A DNA stretch of 64,000 nt from Cichorium intybus (Eukaryota > Streptophyta > Magnoliopsida > Asterales > Asteraceae): the NCBI GenBank assembly GCA_023525715.1, contig CM042010.1, positions 61,803,729 to 61,867,728 of the forward strand, written 5' to 3'. A program made the translations under genes and the position numbers. Shown here one piece after another: positions 20,431 through 29,961 of the stretch; position 1 is the first letter of the stretch, and every line of letters starts with the position of its first letter. The notes beneath the pieces were generated by a model. The model was not told where the DNA came from. It saw only the letters and a program-made list of their open reading frames with translations, and did no database searches.

Positions 20431-21819
20431 CTATTCTTCCATTATCTCCATGAATGGTGTCTCGTCCTTGTTTTCTTGACAATAATTGCATTGGTGACGT
20501 GGAAAATGCATAATATGCTTGCATAATTGTTTTTTAATTTCTGCAGGTAGAACGGCAAGATGATGCGAGAATGTTTCAAATGGTTCTTCAAATCGTTCTA
20601 CGGCTTGCATTCCTTCAGTTGATATTTCTGTGTCATTTGTTGTATATAACAGAAATGTTTTACTGCAATAGTTTATCCTGACTTGTGATTTTTGATCTTT
20701 TCCGTTGCCTATTCTTGAAGAGGCTAAATAAACTCCTGCTAATGAAAAAATTAGATGATCTTGTGTTGGTGTTTCATGTGGAAGTTCGTCTTTTGTTGGC
20801 TTAGTTCCATTACTGATTCCCATGTATGCAAATGTAATGCTTGGAATTAGTAGCTGTGAGTCTTCATCAAAAAATGGATAGCTGGAATATAATTTAATGA
20901 ATAAATCACGTTCCTTGGCAAAACGTGTTTTGTAATGGCGGATGACTGATTGAAAATTAGTTGGAAATTCACTAATGTACTGTAGGTTGTTTCCATTTAG
21001 GTAGATTGTATCGATGAATCCATGGGTGAAATATTCCCAAAGAGTCATTGGATCGGTAAGGTTGGCTAAGAAGATTGCTTTTGGGCCTGGCTTTCTTATG
21101 ACTGGGTAAAAGCCCATTAGTGAATGGACCTCTGTGTATGAGACTAGGCTGTCCCATAATTTTGCGAATTTTTCTGTGGTTGGTTTTTTCATTAGTTCTT
21201 TTTCTTTTGTAAATGGTATAGCTTGTAGGGCTGCTTTGGCTGCTTTGGCTGCGTTTAACTGGTTTAAAGACATTGGTTGTGGTTCTGTTTTTGGAAGGAT
21301 TCCAAGGATGGTTGTTTTTGATGATTTTTTAACGGCTTCAGTTGTAACCGTTTTGTATGCTTCTCTGAATGCTGTTTCTGCTTCAGCTTTTGTTTTGTAA
21401 CTTTTGTGTGTAACGTTCTTTCCAACGATATGAGAATTTGCAATTCCCCAATCGTTATAGATTCCTTTGTGTGGTCCGTTAAAAATAACGTAGCATTTCT
21501 TCGTCTCTGCATCAGTTGATTGTTGATGAGTTTTGAATATTTCTTGAGAGTTACATGTGGATGATGATGGCTTCTCCTGTTGTTTATCGGTATTGTCTGA
21601 TGAAATTTGCTGGATTGTTGGTGTAGGTGGAATGGTTGAACTGCCTGTTGACTTTTCTGCGTCTTCTTTGACTGGAGTGAACTGTGTTGACAATATCTGC
21701 AGTGTTTGTTGGAGCTGTTCTTCTTCTTTCTTGATTGTTTCTAGTTGCTTCATCATGGCTGCTTTCTGTTCCTGCTTTTGTTTTAGCTGGTGCTGGATTT
21801 GCTTCATAATGGCTTCCAT
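20431..21819 (-). CDS. TAV/viroplasmin, 462 aa, intact (A2)
   Basis: Full length, reading CYVIFNG where other intact copies read WYVIFNG. The start overlaps the polyprotein stop by 16 nt. Compared with the B-type copies it keeps KDQKSQ and TTNDTEIS in the C-terminal half, so it belongs to a slightly different TAV variant shared with A0 and A1. Confidence 0.9.
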   Translation of the reverse strand: MEAIMKQIQHQLKQKQEQKAAMMKQLETIKKEEEQLQQTLQILSTQFTPVKEDAEKSTGSSTIPPTPTIQQISSDNTDKQQEKPSSSTCNSQEIFKTHQQSTDAETKKCYVIFNGPHKGIYNDWGIANSHIVGKNVTHKSYKTKAEAETAFREAYKTVTTEAVKKSSKTTILGILPKTEPQPMSLNQLNAAKAAKAALQAIPFTKEKELMKKPTTEKFAKLWDSLVSYTEVHSLMGFYPVIRKPGPKAIFLANLTDPMTLWEYFTHGFIDTIYLNGNNLQYISEFPTNFQSVIRHYKTRFAKERDLFIKLYSSYPFFDEDSQLLIPSITFAYMGISNGTKPTKDELPHETPTQDHLIFSLAGVYLASSRIGNGKDQKSQVRINYCSKTFLLYTTNDTEISTEGMQAVERFEEPFETFSHHLAVLPAEIKKQLCKHIMHFPRHQCNYCQENKDETPFMEIMEE

Positions 21820-23056
21820 TCTCTCGTCAATGTATCTGCTATGTGGTTGTGCTCACTCTTTATGTACCTGTAATGTGTATAATTTGATGATACTTTCGTA
21901 TCAATGTATACTTTTGATGATACTTTCGTATCAATGTATGCTTTTGATGCTACTTTCGTATCAATGTATGCTTCTGGTAATACTTTCGTATTACTGTATA
22001 CTTTTGATGATACTTTCGTATCACTGTATGCTTCTGGTAATACTTTCGTATTACTGTATACTTTTGATGATACTTTCGTATCACTGTATGCTTCGAATGG
22101 TTTAGGCAGAAGGTTTCTCTCGGTGTCTAAACCCAATAATATTTTTCCATGTATAATTGCTTTTAGGCATCCTGCCCATGTATCTTTTGATGCATCCGTT
22201 TCGACTATTAAAAAGTCGTCCGGTTGCGAGTTGTATAGTGTTGGTAAAACATGAATTTTTTCTTTTATATTTTTGACTAAAATAGTATCTTCATTGTAAA
22301 AGTTTAGATTTCTTTTTTGATAAAACTAAACCTTTTTCTTTAATTCTTTGTAAAACTTTAATAACTGCTTCAAGGTGTAATTGTTCATTTCCATTGGTAA
22401 AAACAATAATATCATCAATATATGCAAGACATATTTGATCCAAACCATTTAAGGTTGAATCCATAAACCTTTGATATATTGCGGGTGCTTGTTTTTAGAC
22501 CAAATGGTAGAACGTTCCATTCGTAGTGTCGCTGAGGTGGACATGAAAATGCCGTTAGTGGTTTCGTATCTTCGTGTAGTTGTAGTTGCCAATATCCTGA
22601 TTTTGCATCAAATGTGCTAAAGTGTGTATTTCCTTTTAGTTTTTCTAAAATGTATTCTTTTCTTGGTAGTTTATATGAATCTCCAATAGTTGCATCATTC
22701 ATTTTTTTATAATTAATAACCATTCTTCTTTTTCCTCGTTTTATTTCATTATGATTTTCTACATAAAAGGCGGGTGCAGAGTGTGGACTCGTGCTATTTC
22801 TTATAATTCCTTTTTCTAAAAGCTGACTACATTCGGTTTTAAACTCATTTACATCTTTTATACTATATGGTATTTTAAGTTTTTCCCATTTTGCTAAAAT
22901 ATTCTTTTTTCCAAAACATAGTGTTGCACCTGTATCAATATATGCGATTACTTTTCGATTATCTATTGTGGTTGTTATAAATGTACTATTAGGGTTAACT
23001 TTAGGTTTTTCTTTACTTTTTTGATTGCTATATTTGCTATATTTATTATTAGTCAT
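21804..23056 (-). pseudogene. Protease-RT-RNase H polyprotein, deleted (A2)
   Basis: The N-terminus is sound and includes the protease IDTGAT active site. An in-frame deletion of ~130 codons joins LKIP to YSIKDVNE across a short AAAATACC match. An extra T near 22493 shifts the frame after PFGLK. Near 22296 the RT thumb/connection (~270 bp) is missing, and the RNase H core is replaced by hairpin units that run directly into NYTHYRYIKSEHNHIADTL. Confidence 0.88.
21885..22091 (-). repeat. GAAA-loop hairpin array, 7 units (A2)
   Basis: 30-bp units with both stem versions. The unit nearest TAV flanks the residual HNHIADTL end directly, with no RNase H core between. Confidence 0.88.
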
Positions 23057-23195
23057 GACAATTACTAAATAATTGATCTAATATATCATTATTTATATAA
23101 TTTTTTAATATAATATTTTTATAACTATTTTCTTTATTTCTTTTATACTTTTTAAACCATGTTTTGAATTTTTGTAACATATTTTTGATTACCAT
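23049..23195 (-). CDS. ORF3, 48 aa (A2)
   Basis: Intact; overlaps ORF2 by 7 nt and the polyprotein by 8 nt. Confidence 0.5.
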   Translation of the reverse strand: MVIKNMLQKFKTWFKKYKRNKENSYKNIILKNYINNDILDQLFSNCHD

Positions 23196-23428
23196 GTTAA
23201 AGGTGGTTTGATAGAAAGTGGTTGTTTATTATATTTAACTTCTAATAATTTATAAATTTGTTCAATTTTTTGTAATATCTCTGGTATTTGTTTTACCAAT
23301 AATTGTTGTTTCATTTCTATGAGATTGTTTAGTTTTTTATTTATTATATGCATTTTTTCATTTACTGTCATTTCATCTTTCATTTGTAATTCTATATCAT
23401 TTATTTTACTACTAGATGATTCTGCCAT
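23189..23428 (-). CDS. ORF2, 79 aa coiled-coil protein (A2)
   Basis: Starts MAESSSSK because a base change altered the MP stop TGA to TGG and the second codon from Thr to Ala. The central region (IINKKLNNLIEMKQQLLVKQ, then IPEILQKIEQIYKLLEV) has a heptad pattern suggesting a coiled coil. By size, position and coiled coil it could be a virion-associated or transmission-factor protein. No firm family match. Confidence 0.6.
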   Translation of the reverse strand: MAESSSSKINDIELQMKDEMTVNEKMHIINKKLNNLIEMKQQLLVKQIPEILQKIEQIYKLLEVKYNKQPLSIKPPLTW

Positions 23429-24374
23429 ATTCGTAAACTTAATGATCTAATCATTTCTTTTATTTCTTCAATGTTTTCATCTTTTCTATTTTCCGTAGAT
23501 GTTGAAGGTTGTATTTCTGAAATAGAGGATCTTCCTATAATTGTTGAAATTGGAGGCTCTATTATTGGGTCTCTTTTAACTAAAGGTGTAATTATTTGTT
23601 GTCGAAAATCTGTTTCATAAACTGGTTTATTATCTATTCTTTTTGGTGATTCAAGAGATAATAAAGGTTCAAATAGTTTATCAATATGAATTCTATCTTC
23701 TGTTTTAAATGTAATACTATGATGAGAATTTGTTAATGCATAGTTTATTTGATATGTTAAAGTAAAAGGATGATTTCCTTTTAACATAAAATTTTGTCTT
23801 AATAATTTATATCTTACTGTAATACTATTACTTAGATTTCTATCTTTTAAACTAAGTCCTAATTGTATATTTATATTAAATTTTATTTTTCCTTCAATTA
23901 AATTTCCTTTTCCTTTTGCAATAATACTTTCTTGACTATTAATTATACGATCATCTCTAATTTCTATTCTATTGGTGTATCTAAATCACTAAAAGTACTT
24001 TTCAAAATTACTTGAATTGTAGATATATGAATATATGCTATCTTTGATCGATCTATTTCTTTGATACGTTGTATTTTATTTTTGATTTGTTGTTTATTAA
24101 TAATAGGTATAATTATATTTCCTTGAGTTGATTCTATAGGTATCGGTTCTTCACCTACTATTTTACCATAATAAATAATATTTTTTCTTGAAAATAGATT
24201 TTTAAGTGTATCATACTTAAAATTATGTTTTTCTGATAATGTAAAATTTGATTTTCTAATAGCATCTTTATTTATATTATTTTTATTAACTAGAGCATCA
24301 AATATATATCCTGATTCATTTTCTTCATTATTAATAATTATTGATTCATTATTCTCGTTAGATGTAGACATCAT
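23425..24374 (-). pseudogene. Movement protein, frameshifted (A2)
   Basis: One A is missing near 23966 within the DLDTPIELE block, splitting the gene after ~136 codons. The normal stop is also lost (TGG), so the second half reads on into ORF2 sequence in another frame. Confidence 0.88.
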
Positions 24375-24795
24375 AAGAGTTGTTTTTTAATTAAATAGTT
24401 GCTTATATTTACTAATTATAGTATTTATTAAAATCATAACTTAGCTTTCAATCTTGACTTATCTTTCTAATTAAATATTGTTATTTGTCATATTAGATTG
24501 TAGTTTAGCTCGTTACTTATCATGAATTAAATTGTTACTTAGCTCTGATATAGTAAAATCGTTTCTTTCCATAAAATCGTTACTTAGCTTATTTACTTAG
24601 CTTATTAATTAAATCGTTGTTAATCATTTTTTTATTTCTAATCTACTAGAATTGTTGTGTAGCTCTGATCTTAATTAAATTGTTGTTAATTGTTGCTTAA
24701 ATCGTTACTTAGCTCTGATATAGTAAAATCGTTACTTAGCTCTGATATAGTAAAATCGTTACTTATCATTAAATCGGTACTTAGCTCTGATACCA
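24375..24795 (-). other. MP-proximal spacer, PBS repeats and PBS (A2)
   Basis: The exact PBS TGGTATCAGAGC (minus strand) is at 24784-24795. Only a few GCTAAGTAACGATT units follow, interrupted by a ~110-bp stretch (about 24590-24700) that also occurs in A3, A4, B1, B2 and B4. Confidence 0.8.
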
Positions 24796-24860
24796 AATGG
24801 GGAAACATAAATGGACATATGGATAATAACAGAAATATAGCAAAATAAATGCGGAATGGT

Positions 24861-25043
24861 TTAACAATGGGTTTCTGAAATTCTTACATGTAGATACTTA
24901 AGCTGATTATCGTAGATATCAACCTCTAACTGTGTTACATGGAGATGGATATTACGTTCAATTCTATTTTTAAATCTTTGTTTATGAATCTTTAATGCAA
25001 AATAATATCGATTGTTTTGTATTTGTATTTTCGAATCGGTCAT
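24861..25043 (-). CDS. Leader ORF, 60 aa (A2, upstream copy)
   Basis: Intact, with His for Pro (NIHLHVTQ) and Val for Ala near the end. The leader upstream of it is cut at ~25097, where the plus-strand B1 block begins, so no promoter remains for A2. Confidence 0.5.
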   Translation of the reverse strand: MTDSKIQIQNNRYYFALKIHKQRFKNRIERNIHLHVTQLEVDIYDNQLKYLHVRISETHC

Positions 25044-25253
25044 GATGTATGAGGATGTGTAAGGGATGTACCTGACTGATGTCTGGACGATGCGTTGATA
25101 ATTCATGATAAGTAACGAGCTAAACTACAATCTAATATGACAAATAACAATATTTAATTAGAAATATAAGTCAAGATTGAAAGCTAAGTTATGATTTTAA
25201 TAAATACTATAATTAGTAAATATAAGCAACGATTTAATTAAAAAACAACTCTT

Positions 25254-26102
25254 ATGATGTCTACATCTAACGAGAATAATGAATCAATAATTATTAATAA
25301 CGAAGAAAATGAATCAGGATATATATTTGATGCTCTAGTTAGTAAAAATAATATAAATAAAGATGCTATTAGAAAATCAAATTTTACATTATCAGAAAAA
25401 CATAATTTTAAATACGATACACTTAAAAATCTATTTTCAAGAAAAAATATTATTTATTATGGTAAAATAGTAGGTGAAGAACCGATACCTATAGAATCAA
25501 CTCAAGTAAATATAATTATACCTATTATTAATAAACAACAAATCAAAAATAAAATACAACATATCAAAGAAATAGATCGATCAAAGATAGCATATATTCA
25601 TATATCTACAATTCAAGTAATTTTGAAAAGTACCTTTAATGATTTAGATACACCAATAGAATTAGAAATTAGAGATGATCGTATAATTAATAGTCAAGAA
25701 AGTATTATTGCAAAAGGAAAAGGAAATTTAATTGAAGGAAAAATAAAATTTAATATAAATATACAATTAGGACTTAGTTTAAAAGATAGAAATCTAAGTA
25801 ATAGTATTACAGTAAGATATAAATTATTAAGACAAAATTTTATGTTAAAAGGAAATCATCATTTTACTTTAACATATCAAATAAACTATGCATTAACAAA
25901 TTCTCATCATAGTATTACATTTAAAACAGAAGATAGAATTCATATTGATAAACTATTTGAACCTATATTATCTGTTGAATCACCAAAAAGAATAGATAAT
26001 AAACCAGTTTATGAAACAGATTTTCGACAACAAATAATTACACCATTTGGTATTATCCATATGTCCATTTACGTTTCCCCATTTGGTATCATAGCTAAGT
26101 AA
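25254..26102 (+). pseudogene. Movement protein, C-terminus replaced by leader/PBS DNA (B1)
   Basis: The first ~264 codons match intact MP through QQIITP. The gene then joins leader 3' sequence carrying a half PBS and a full PBS variant, and ends 18 codons later. The ~50 C-terminal residues are lost. The 30K core is complete. Confidence 0.85.
26084..26095 (+). other. PBS variant (B1)
   Basis: TGGTATCATAGC, one mismatch to the tRNA-Met site, inside the tail of the truncated MP frame. Confidence 0.7.
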
Positions 26103-26477
26103 CGATTTAATGATAAGTAACGATTTAAGCAACAATTAACAACAATTTAATTAAGATCAGAGCTACACAACAATTCTAGTAGATTAGAAATAAAAAAATG
26201 ATTAACAACGATTTAATTAATAAGCTAAGTAAATAAGCTAAGTAACGATTTTACTATATCAAAGCTAAGTAACGATTTTATGGTAAGAAACGATTTTACT
26301 ATATCAGAGCTAAGTAACAATTTAATTCATGATAAGTAACGAGCTAAACTACAATCTAATATGACAAATAACAATATTTAATTAGAAAGATAAGTCAAGA
26401 TTGAAAGCTAAGTTATGATTTTAATAAATACTATAATTAGTAAATATAAGCAACGATTTAATTAAAAAACAACTCTT
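26096..26477 (+). repeat. PBS-like repeats and MP leader (B1)
   Basis: GCTAAGTAACGATT units spread from 26096 to about 26340, then the unique AT-rich MP leader. No ORF. Confidence 0.75.
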
Positions 26478-27428
26478 ATGATGTCTACATCTAACGAGAA
26501 TAATGAATCAATAATTATTAATAACGAAGAAAATGAATCAGGATATATATTTGATGCTCTAGTTAATAAAAATAATATAAATAAAGATGCTATTAGAAAA
26601 TCAAATTTTACATTATCAGAAAAACATAATTTTAAGTATGATACACTTAATAATCTATTTTCAAGAAAAAATATTATTTATTATGGTAAAATAGTAGGTG
26701 AAGAACCGATACCTATAGAATCAACTCAAGGAAATATAATTATACCTATTATTAATAAACAACAAATCAAAAATAAAATACAACATATCAAAGAAATAGA
26801 TCGATCAAAGATAGCATATATTCATATATCTACAATTCAAGTAATTTTGAAAAGTACTTTTAGTGATTTAGATACACCAATAGAATTAGAAATTAGAGAT
26901 GATCGTATAATTAATAGTCAAGAAAGTATTATTGCAAAAGGAAAAGGAAATTTAATTGAAGGAAAAATAAAATTTAATATAAATATACAATTAGGACTTA
27001 GTTTAAAAGATAGAAATCTAAGTAATAGTATTACAGTAAGATATAAATTATTAAGACAAAATTTTATGTTAAAAGGAAATCATCCTTTTACTTTAACATA
27101 TCAAATAAACTATGCATTAACAAATTCTCATCATAGTATTACATTTAAAACAGAAGATAGAATTCATATTGATAAACTATTTGAACCTTTATTATCTCTT
27201 GAATCACCAAAAAGAATAGATAATAAACCAGTTTATGAAACAGATTTTCGACAACAAATAATTACACCTTTAGTTAAAAGAGACCCAATAATAGAGCCTC
27301 CAATTTCAACAATTATAGGAAGATCCTCTATTTCAGAAATACAACCTTCAACATCTACGGAAAATAGAAAAAATGAAAACATTGAAGAAATAAAAGAAAT
27401 GATTAGATCATTAAGTTTACGAATATGA
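26478..27428 (+). CDS. Movement protein, 316 aa, intact (B1)
   Basis: Full-length copy of the 30K-type protein described for 16613-17563. B-type copies share DALVNK (or DALVSK in B3) and ENRKNEN near the C-terminus; A-type copies have KDEN. The stop overlaps the start of the shortened ORF2 (ATGA). Confidence 0.9.
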   Translation: MMSTSNENNESIIINNEENESGYIFDALVNKNNINKDAIRKSNFTLSEKHNFKYDTLNNLFSRKNIIYYGKIVGEEPIPIESTQGNIIIPIINKQQIKNKIQHIKEIDRSKIAYIHISTIQVILKSTFSDLDTPIELEIRDDRIINSQESIIAKGKGNLIEGKIKFNINIQLGLSLKDRNLSNSITVRYKLLRQNFMLKGNHPFTLTYQINYALTNSHHSITFKTEDRIHIDKLFEPLLSLESPKRIDNKPVYETDFRQQIITPLVKRDPIIEPPISTIIGRSSISEIQPSTSTENRKNENIEEIKEMIRSLSLRI

Positions 27429-27562
27429 CAGAATCATCTAGTAGTAAAATATATGATATAGATTTACAAATGAAAGATGAAATGACAGTAAATGAAAAAA
27501 TGCATATAATAAATAAAAATACTAAACAACCACTTTCTATCAAACCACCCTTAACATGGTAA
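27425..27562 (+). CDS. Shortened ORF2, 45 aa (B1)
   Basis: N- and C-termini match the 79-aa ORF2, but 34 codons in the middle, the whole predicted coiled coil, are missing in frame (IINK joins NTKQP). Substitutions IYDIDL replace INDIEL. The same form is found in B2 and B3. Confidence 0.6.
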   Translation: MTESSSSKIYDIDLQMKDEMTVNEKMHIINKNTKQPLSIKPPLTW

Positions 27563-27726
27563 TCAAAAATATGTTACAAAAATTCAAAACATGGTTTAAA
27601 AAGTATAAAAGAAATAAAGAAAATACTAATAAAAAAGATAGTTATAAAAATGACATATTAACGAAAGAAGATTATATAAATAATGATATATTAGATCAAT
27701 TATTTGAAAGCAATTGTTATGACTAA
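27556..27726 (+). CDS. ORF3', 56 aa (B1)
   Basis: Longer version of ORF3: after the basic N-terminus it has KKDSYKNDILTKEDYINND and ends ESNCYD. It overlaps ORF2 by 7 nt. ORF4 follows after 6 nt. Confidence 0.5.
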   Translation: MVIKNMLQKFKTWFKKYKRNKENTNKKDSYKNDILTKEDYINNDILDQLFESNCYD

Positions 27727-27732
27727 AAAATA

Positions 27733-28092
27733 ATGAACAACAACTTCTGGCTTGTTTATGAAAATGGACAACCAAGACAATTTAATAATTTAGATTATCT
27801 TAATTATCTCTTAAATAAAAGCCACCAGGCCATAACAAATTTAGATCATCGTAGTATAGTATTTACTATGTATGATTTGATAGAAATAAAAGAAGAAAAC
27901 GAAAAGTTTTATTCTCTCTATAAACTACAAATTGATTCTGAAATTAATTGTTTAAAAAGACTTAGTCATATGAACGATTTTATATCATACAAAGATTATA
28001 CAGATCAAATTAAAGTTAAGAAAGATATAGCTAATTACTTATATCTACAAAATAAATTATATAATAAATGGAAACACTCCAAGAACAAGTAG
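27733..28092 (+). CDS. ORF4, 119 aa (type B only)
   Basis: Intact. It begins MNNNFWLVYENGQPRQFNN and ends KWKHSKNK; Lys, Asn, Tyr and Leu rich, probably helical. The end overlaps the CP start by 25 nt, so the order ORF4-CP is translationally linked. I do not recognise the family. Position before CP is that of the virion-associated protein in Caulimovirus, but no motif supports this. Absent from all type A blocks. Confidence 0.6.
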   Translation: MNNNFWLVYENGQPRQFNNLDYLNYLLNKSHQAITNLDHRSIVFTMYDLIEIKEENEKFYSLYKLQIDSEINCLKRLSHMNDFISYKDYTDQIKVKKDIANYLYLQNKLYNKWKHSKNK

Positions 28093-29409
28093 AAACGTTA
28101 ACTAAATTAATGGCAGCATTAGAAATACCTGAAGAAGTAAAAGATGAAAATATAGAAAATGACGTCGAAGTAGTATACGATTTTACATCCGACGAAGAAA
28201 ATTCATATAATAATCCTTATACTAATTTTGGAATAAAACGAAATAAATCATATGTAGAAGATGATTATCAAAATCAATACATATATGGACCACCTTCTTT
28301 AGAAGAAAACTATTTGTATAGACAAGGTATGATTAAAAATAAACAAAATAAATGGGAAAAAGTACCGCCACAATATGTACCAAAATTATTTACCACTCCA
28401 AAACCCATAGATATTCTTTTTATAGACTGTGATTTAGATCCAGAAACAAAAATACAAGATTGGAGTAATCAAATGGGTATACAAATTCAATTAACCGACA
28501 AACTTAGAAATTTACATCCAAGAAATTTCTTAAGTTACATTATGCATAAAACACAAGGAAATGTTTATCGTTTTCTATCATCATTAGAAGAAGATGAACT
28601 ATCTAGAATAGCAACTATCTAGAATAGCAACTACCGACGCAATGGAAACATTTAGAAAAGTTTTAGATAAAATTCTCCAAGAGTTTGTAGGAAAAAAGAT
28701 AGAAGATAATGAATCAAAAGAAGCCTTTAGAAATAAAGCATTATGGCACTTAATAAATTTAAGAATATGTAATATGTGTTATCTAGATGCATTTATATGT
28801 GAATTTGCTGAACAATATTATTATTTAGATCCACCAAGACAAAAATTAGCCTTAGACATGTTTTATCAAAAATTACCATCTACTGTTTCTCAAAGTGTAT
28901 TAAAATATTTTGTGCTCGAATAAACGTCTTAAAAGAATGGATGAAAGATAAATGTCTAAAACAAAAAACTAAAATTGACGCACAAATTAATTTATGTTGT
29001 GAGAAACAATTTAATCAAATTGGTCAATACGGTTGTAAAAAGAACAAGCGTAAAAGAAAAAAGAAGGTTTGGAAAAAACAAACATATAAACCAAAGTATA
29101 AACAATACTATAAAAACGGAGAAAGAAAATATTTTAGAAATCGAAAACAATATAAGCAAAAATATAAATCAAATTCAAACTATTGTCCGTCTAAGAAAAA
29201 AGATTACAGATGCTGGCTATGCCAAGAACAAGGACATAAAGCCTATGAATGTCCAATAAAAAAATAAGAAAGCAAACGAAACAAATATATTAAAAATTGC
29301 TTATGATATAGGATATGAACCAATTGAAGATTCAGATGTAGATTCAGATATTGATATCTACGCATACACTACTGATTCAAATTCCGAATCCGATATTGAT
29401 AACGAATGA
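28068..29409 (+). pseudogene. Coat protein, broken (B1)
   Basis: A caulimovirid CP of about 450 codons when read across its breaks: acidic N-terminus, central capsid domain (DILFIDCDLDPETKIQDW, then YIMHKTQGNVYRFL), Lys/Arg-rich stretch, a CX2CX4HX4C zinc knuckle encoded at 29211-29252, and an acidic C-terminus (DSDVDSDID). Breaks: a 16-nt tandem duplication TAGAATAGCAACTATC near 28620 that creates a stop and shift; a ~40-nt deletion near 28910; and an extra A near 29265. No coat protein can be made. Confidence 0.9.
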
Positions 29410-29416
29410 ATAAAAT

Positions 29417-29961
29417 ATGTCTTTTGAATATATTAACAATATTATGATTTTGCAGTTTCACGATAGAGAAAACAATGAAGAAAAATGCTTGTATTACCAA
29501 TTTTATACAATTTGCAACCAGAAGACTTATTAATAGTCAAAACAGATGCATCAAAAGTATACAGTAATACGAAAGTATTACCAGAAGCATACAGTGATAC
29601 GAAAGTATCATCAAAAGTATACAGTACGAAAGTATTACCAGAAGCATACATTGATACGAAAGTATCATCAAAAGCATACATTGATACGAAAGTATCATCA
29701 AAAGTATACAGTAATACGAAAGTATTACCAGAAGCATACAGTGATACGAAAGTATCATCAAAAGTATACAGTAATACGAAAGTATTACCAGAAGCATACA
29801 TTGATACGAAAGTATCATCACAAGCATACATTGATACTAAAGTATCATCAAAAGTATACATTGATACGAAAGTATCATCAAATTATACACATTACAGGTA
29901 CATAAAGAGTGAGCACAACCACATAGCAGATACATTGACGAGAGAATGGAAGCCATTATGA
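29417..29961 (+). pseudogene. Type B polymerase remnant (N-terminus plus RNase H scraps)
   Basis: ATG at 29417 opens a short frame (MSFEYINNIM...) unlike the MTNNKYS start of type A. After ~23 codons it runs, in another frame, into LVLPILYNLQPEDLLIVKTDAS, the end of RT connection and the first RNase H Asp. A hairpin array and NYTHYRYIKSEHNHIADTLTRE follow. Protease, RT and RNase H core are all missing. The stop overlaps TAV by 16 nt. Confidence 0.85.
29553..29880 (+). repeat. GAAA-loop hairpin array, 11 units (B1)
   Basis: The longest array in the window. One unit has lost four bases (CAGTACGAAAGTATTA, ~29620) and one has a loop change to TAAA (~29835). The others are perfect stems of either version. 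Confidence 0.9.

Noticed and set aside
29553..29880. Regular 30-bp repeats resembling a CRISPR array
   Set aside because: There are no unique spacers, the units are contiguous and coding, and the setting is a plant pararetrovirus gene.
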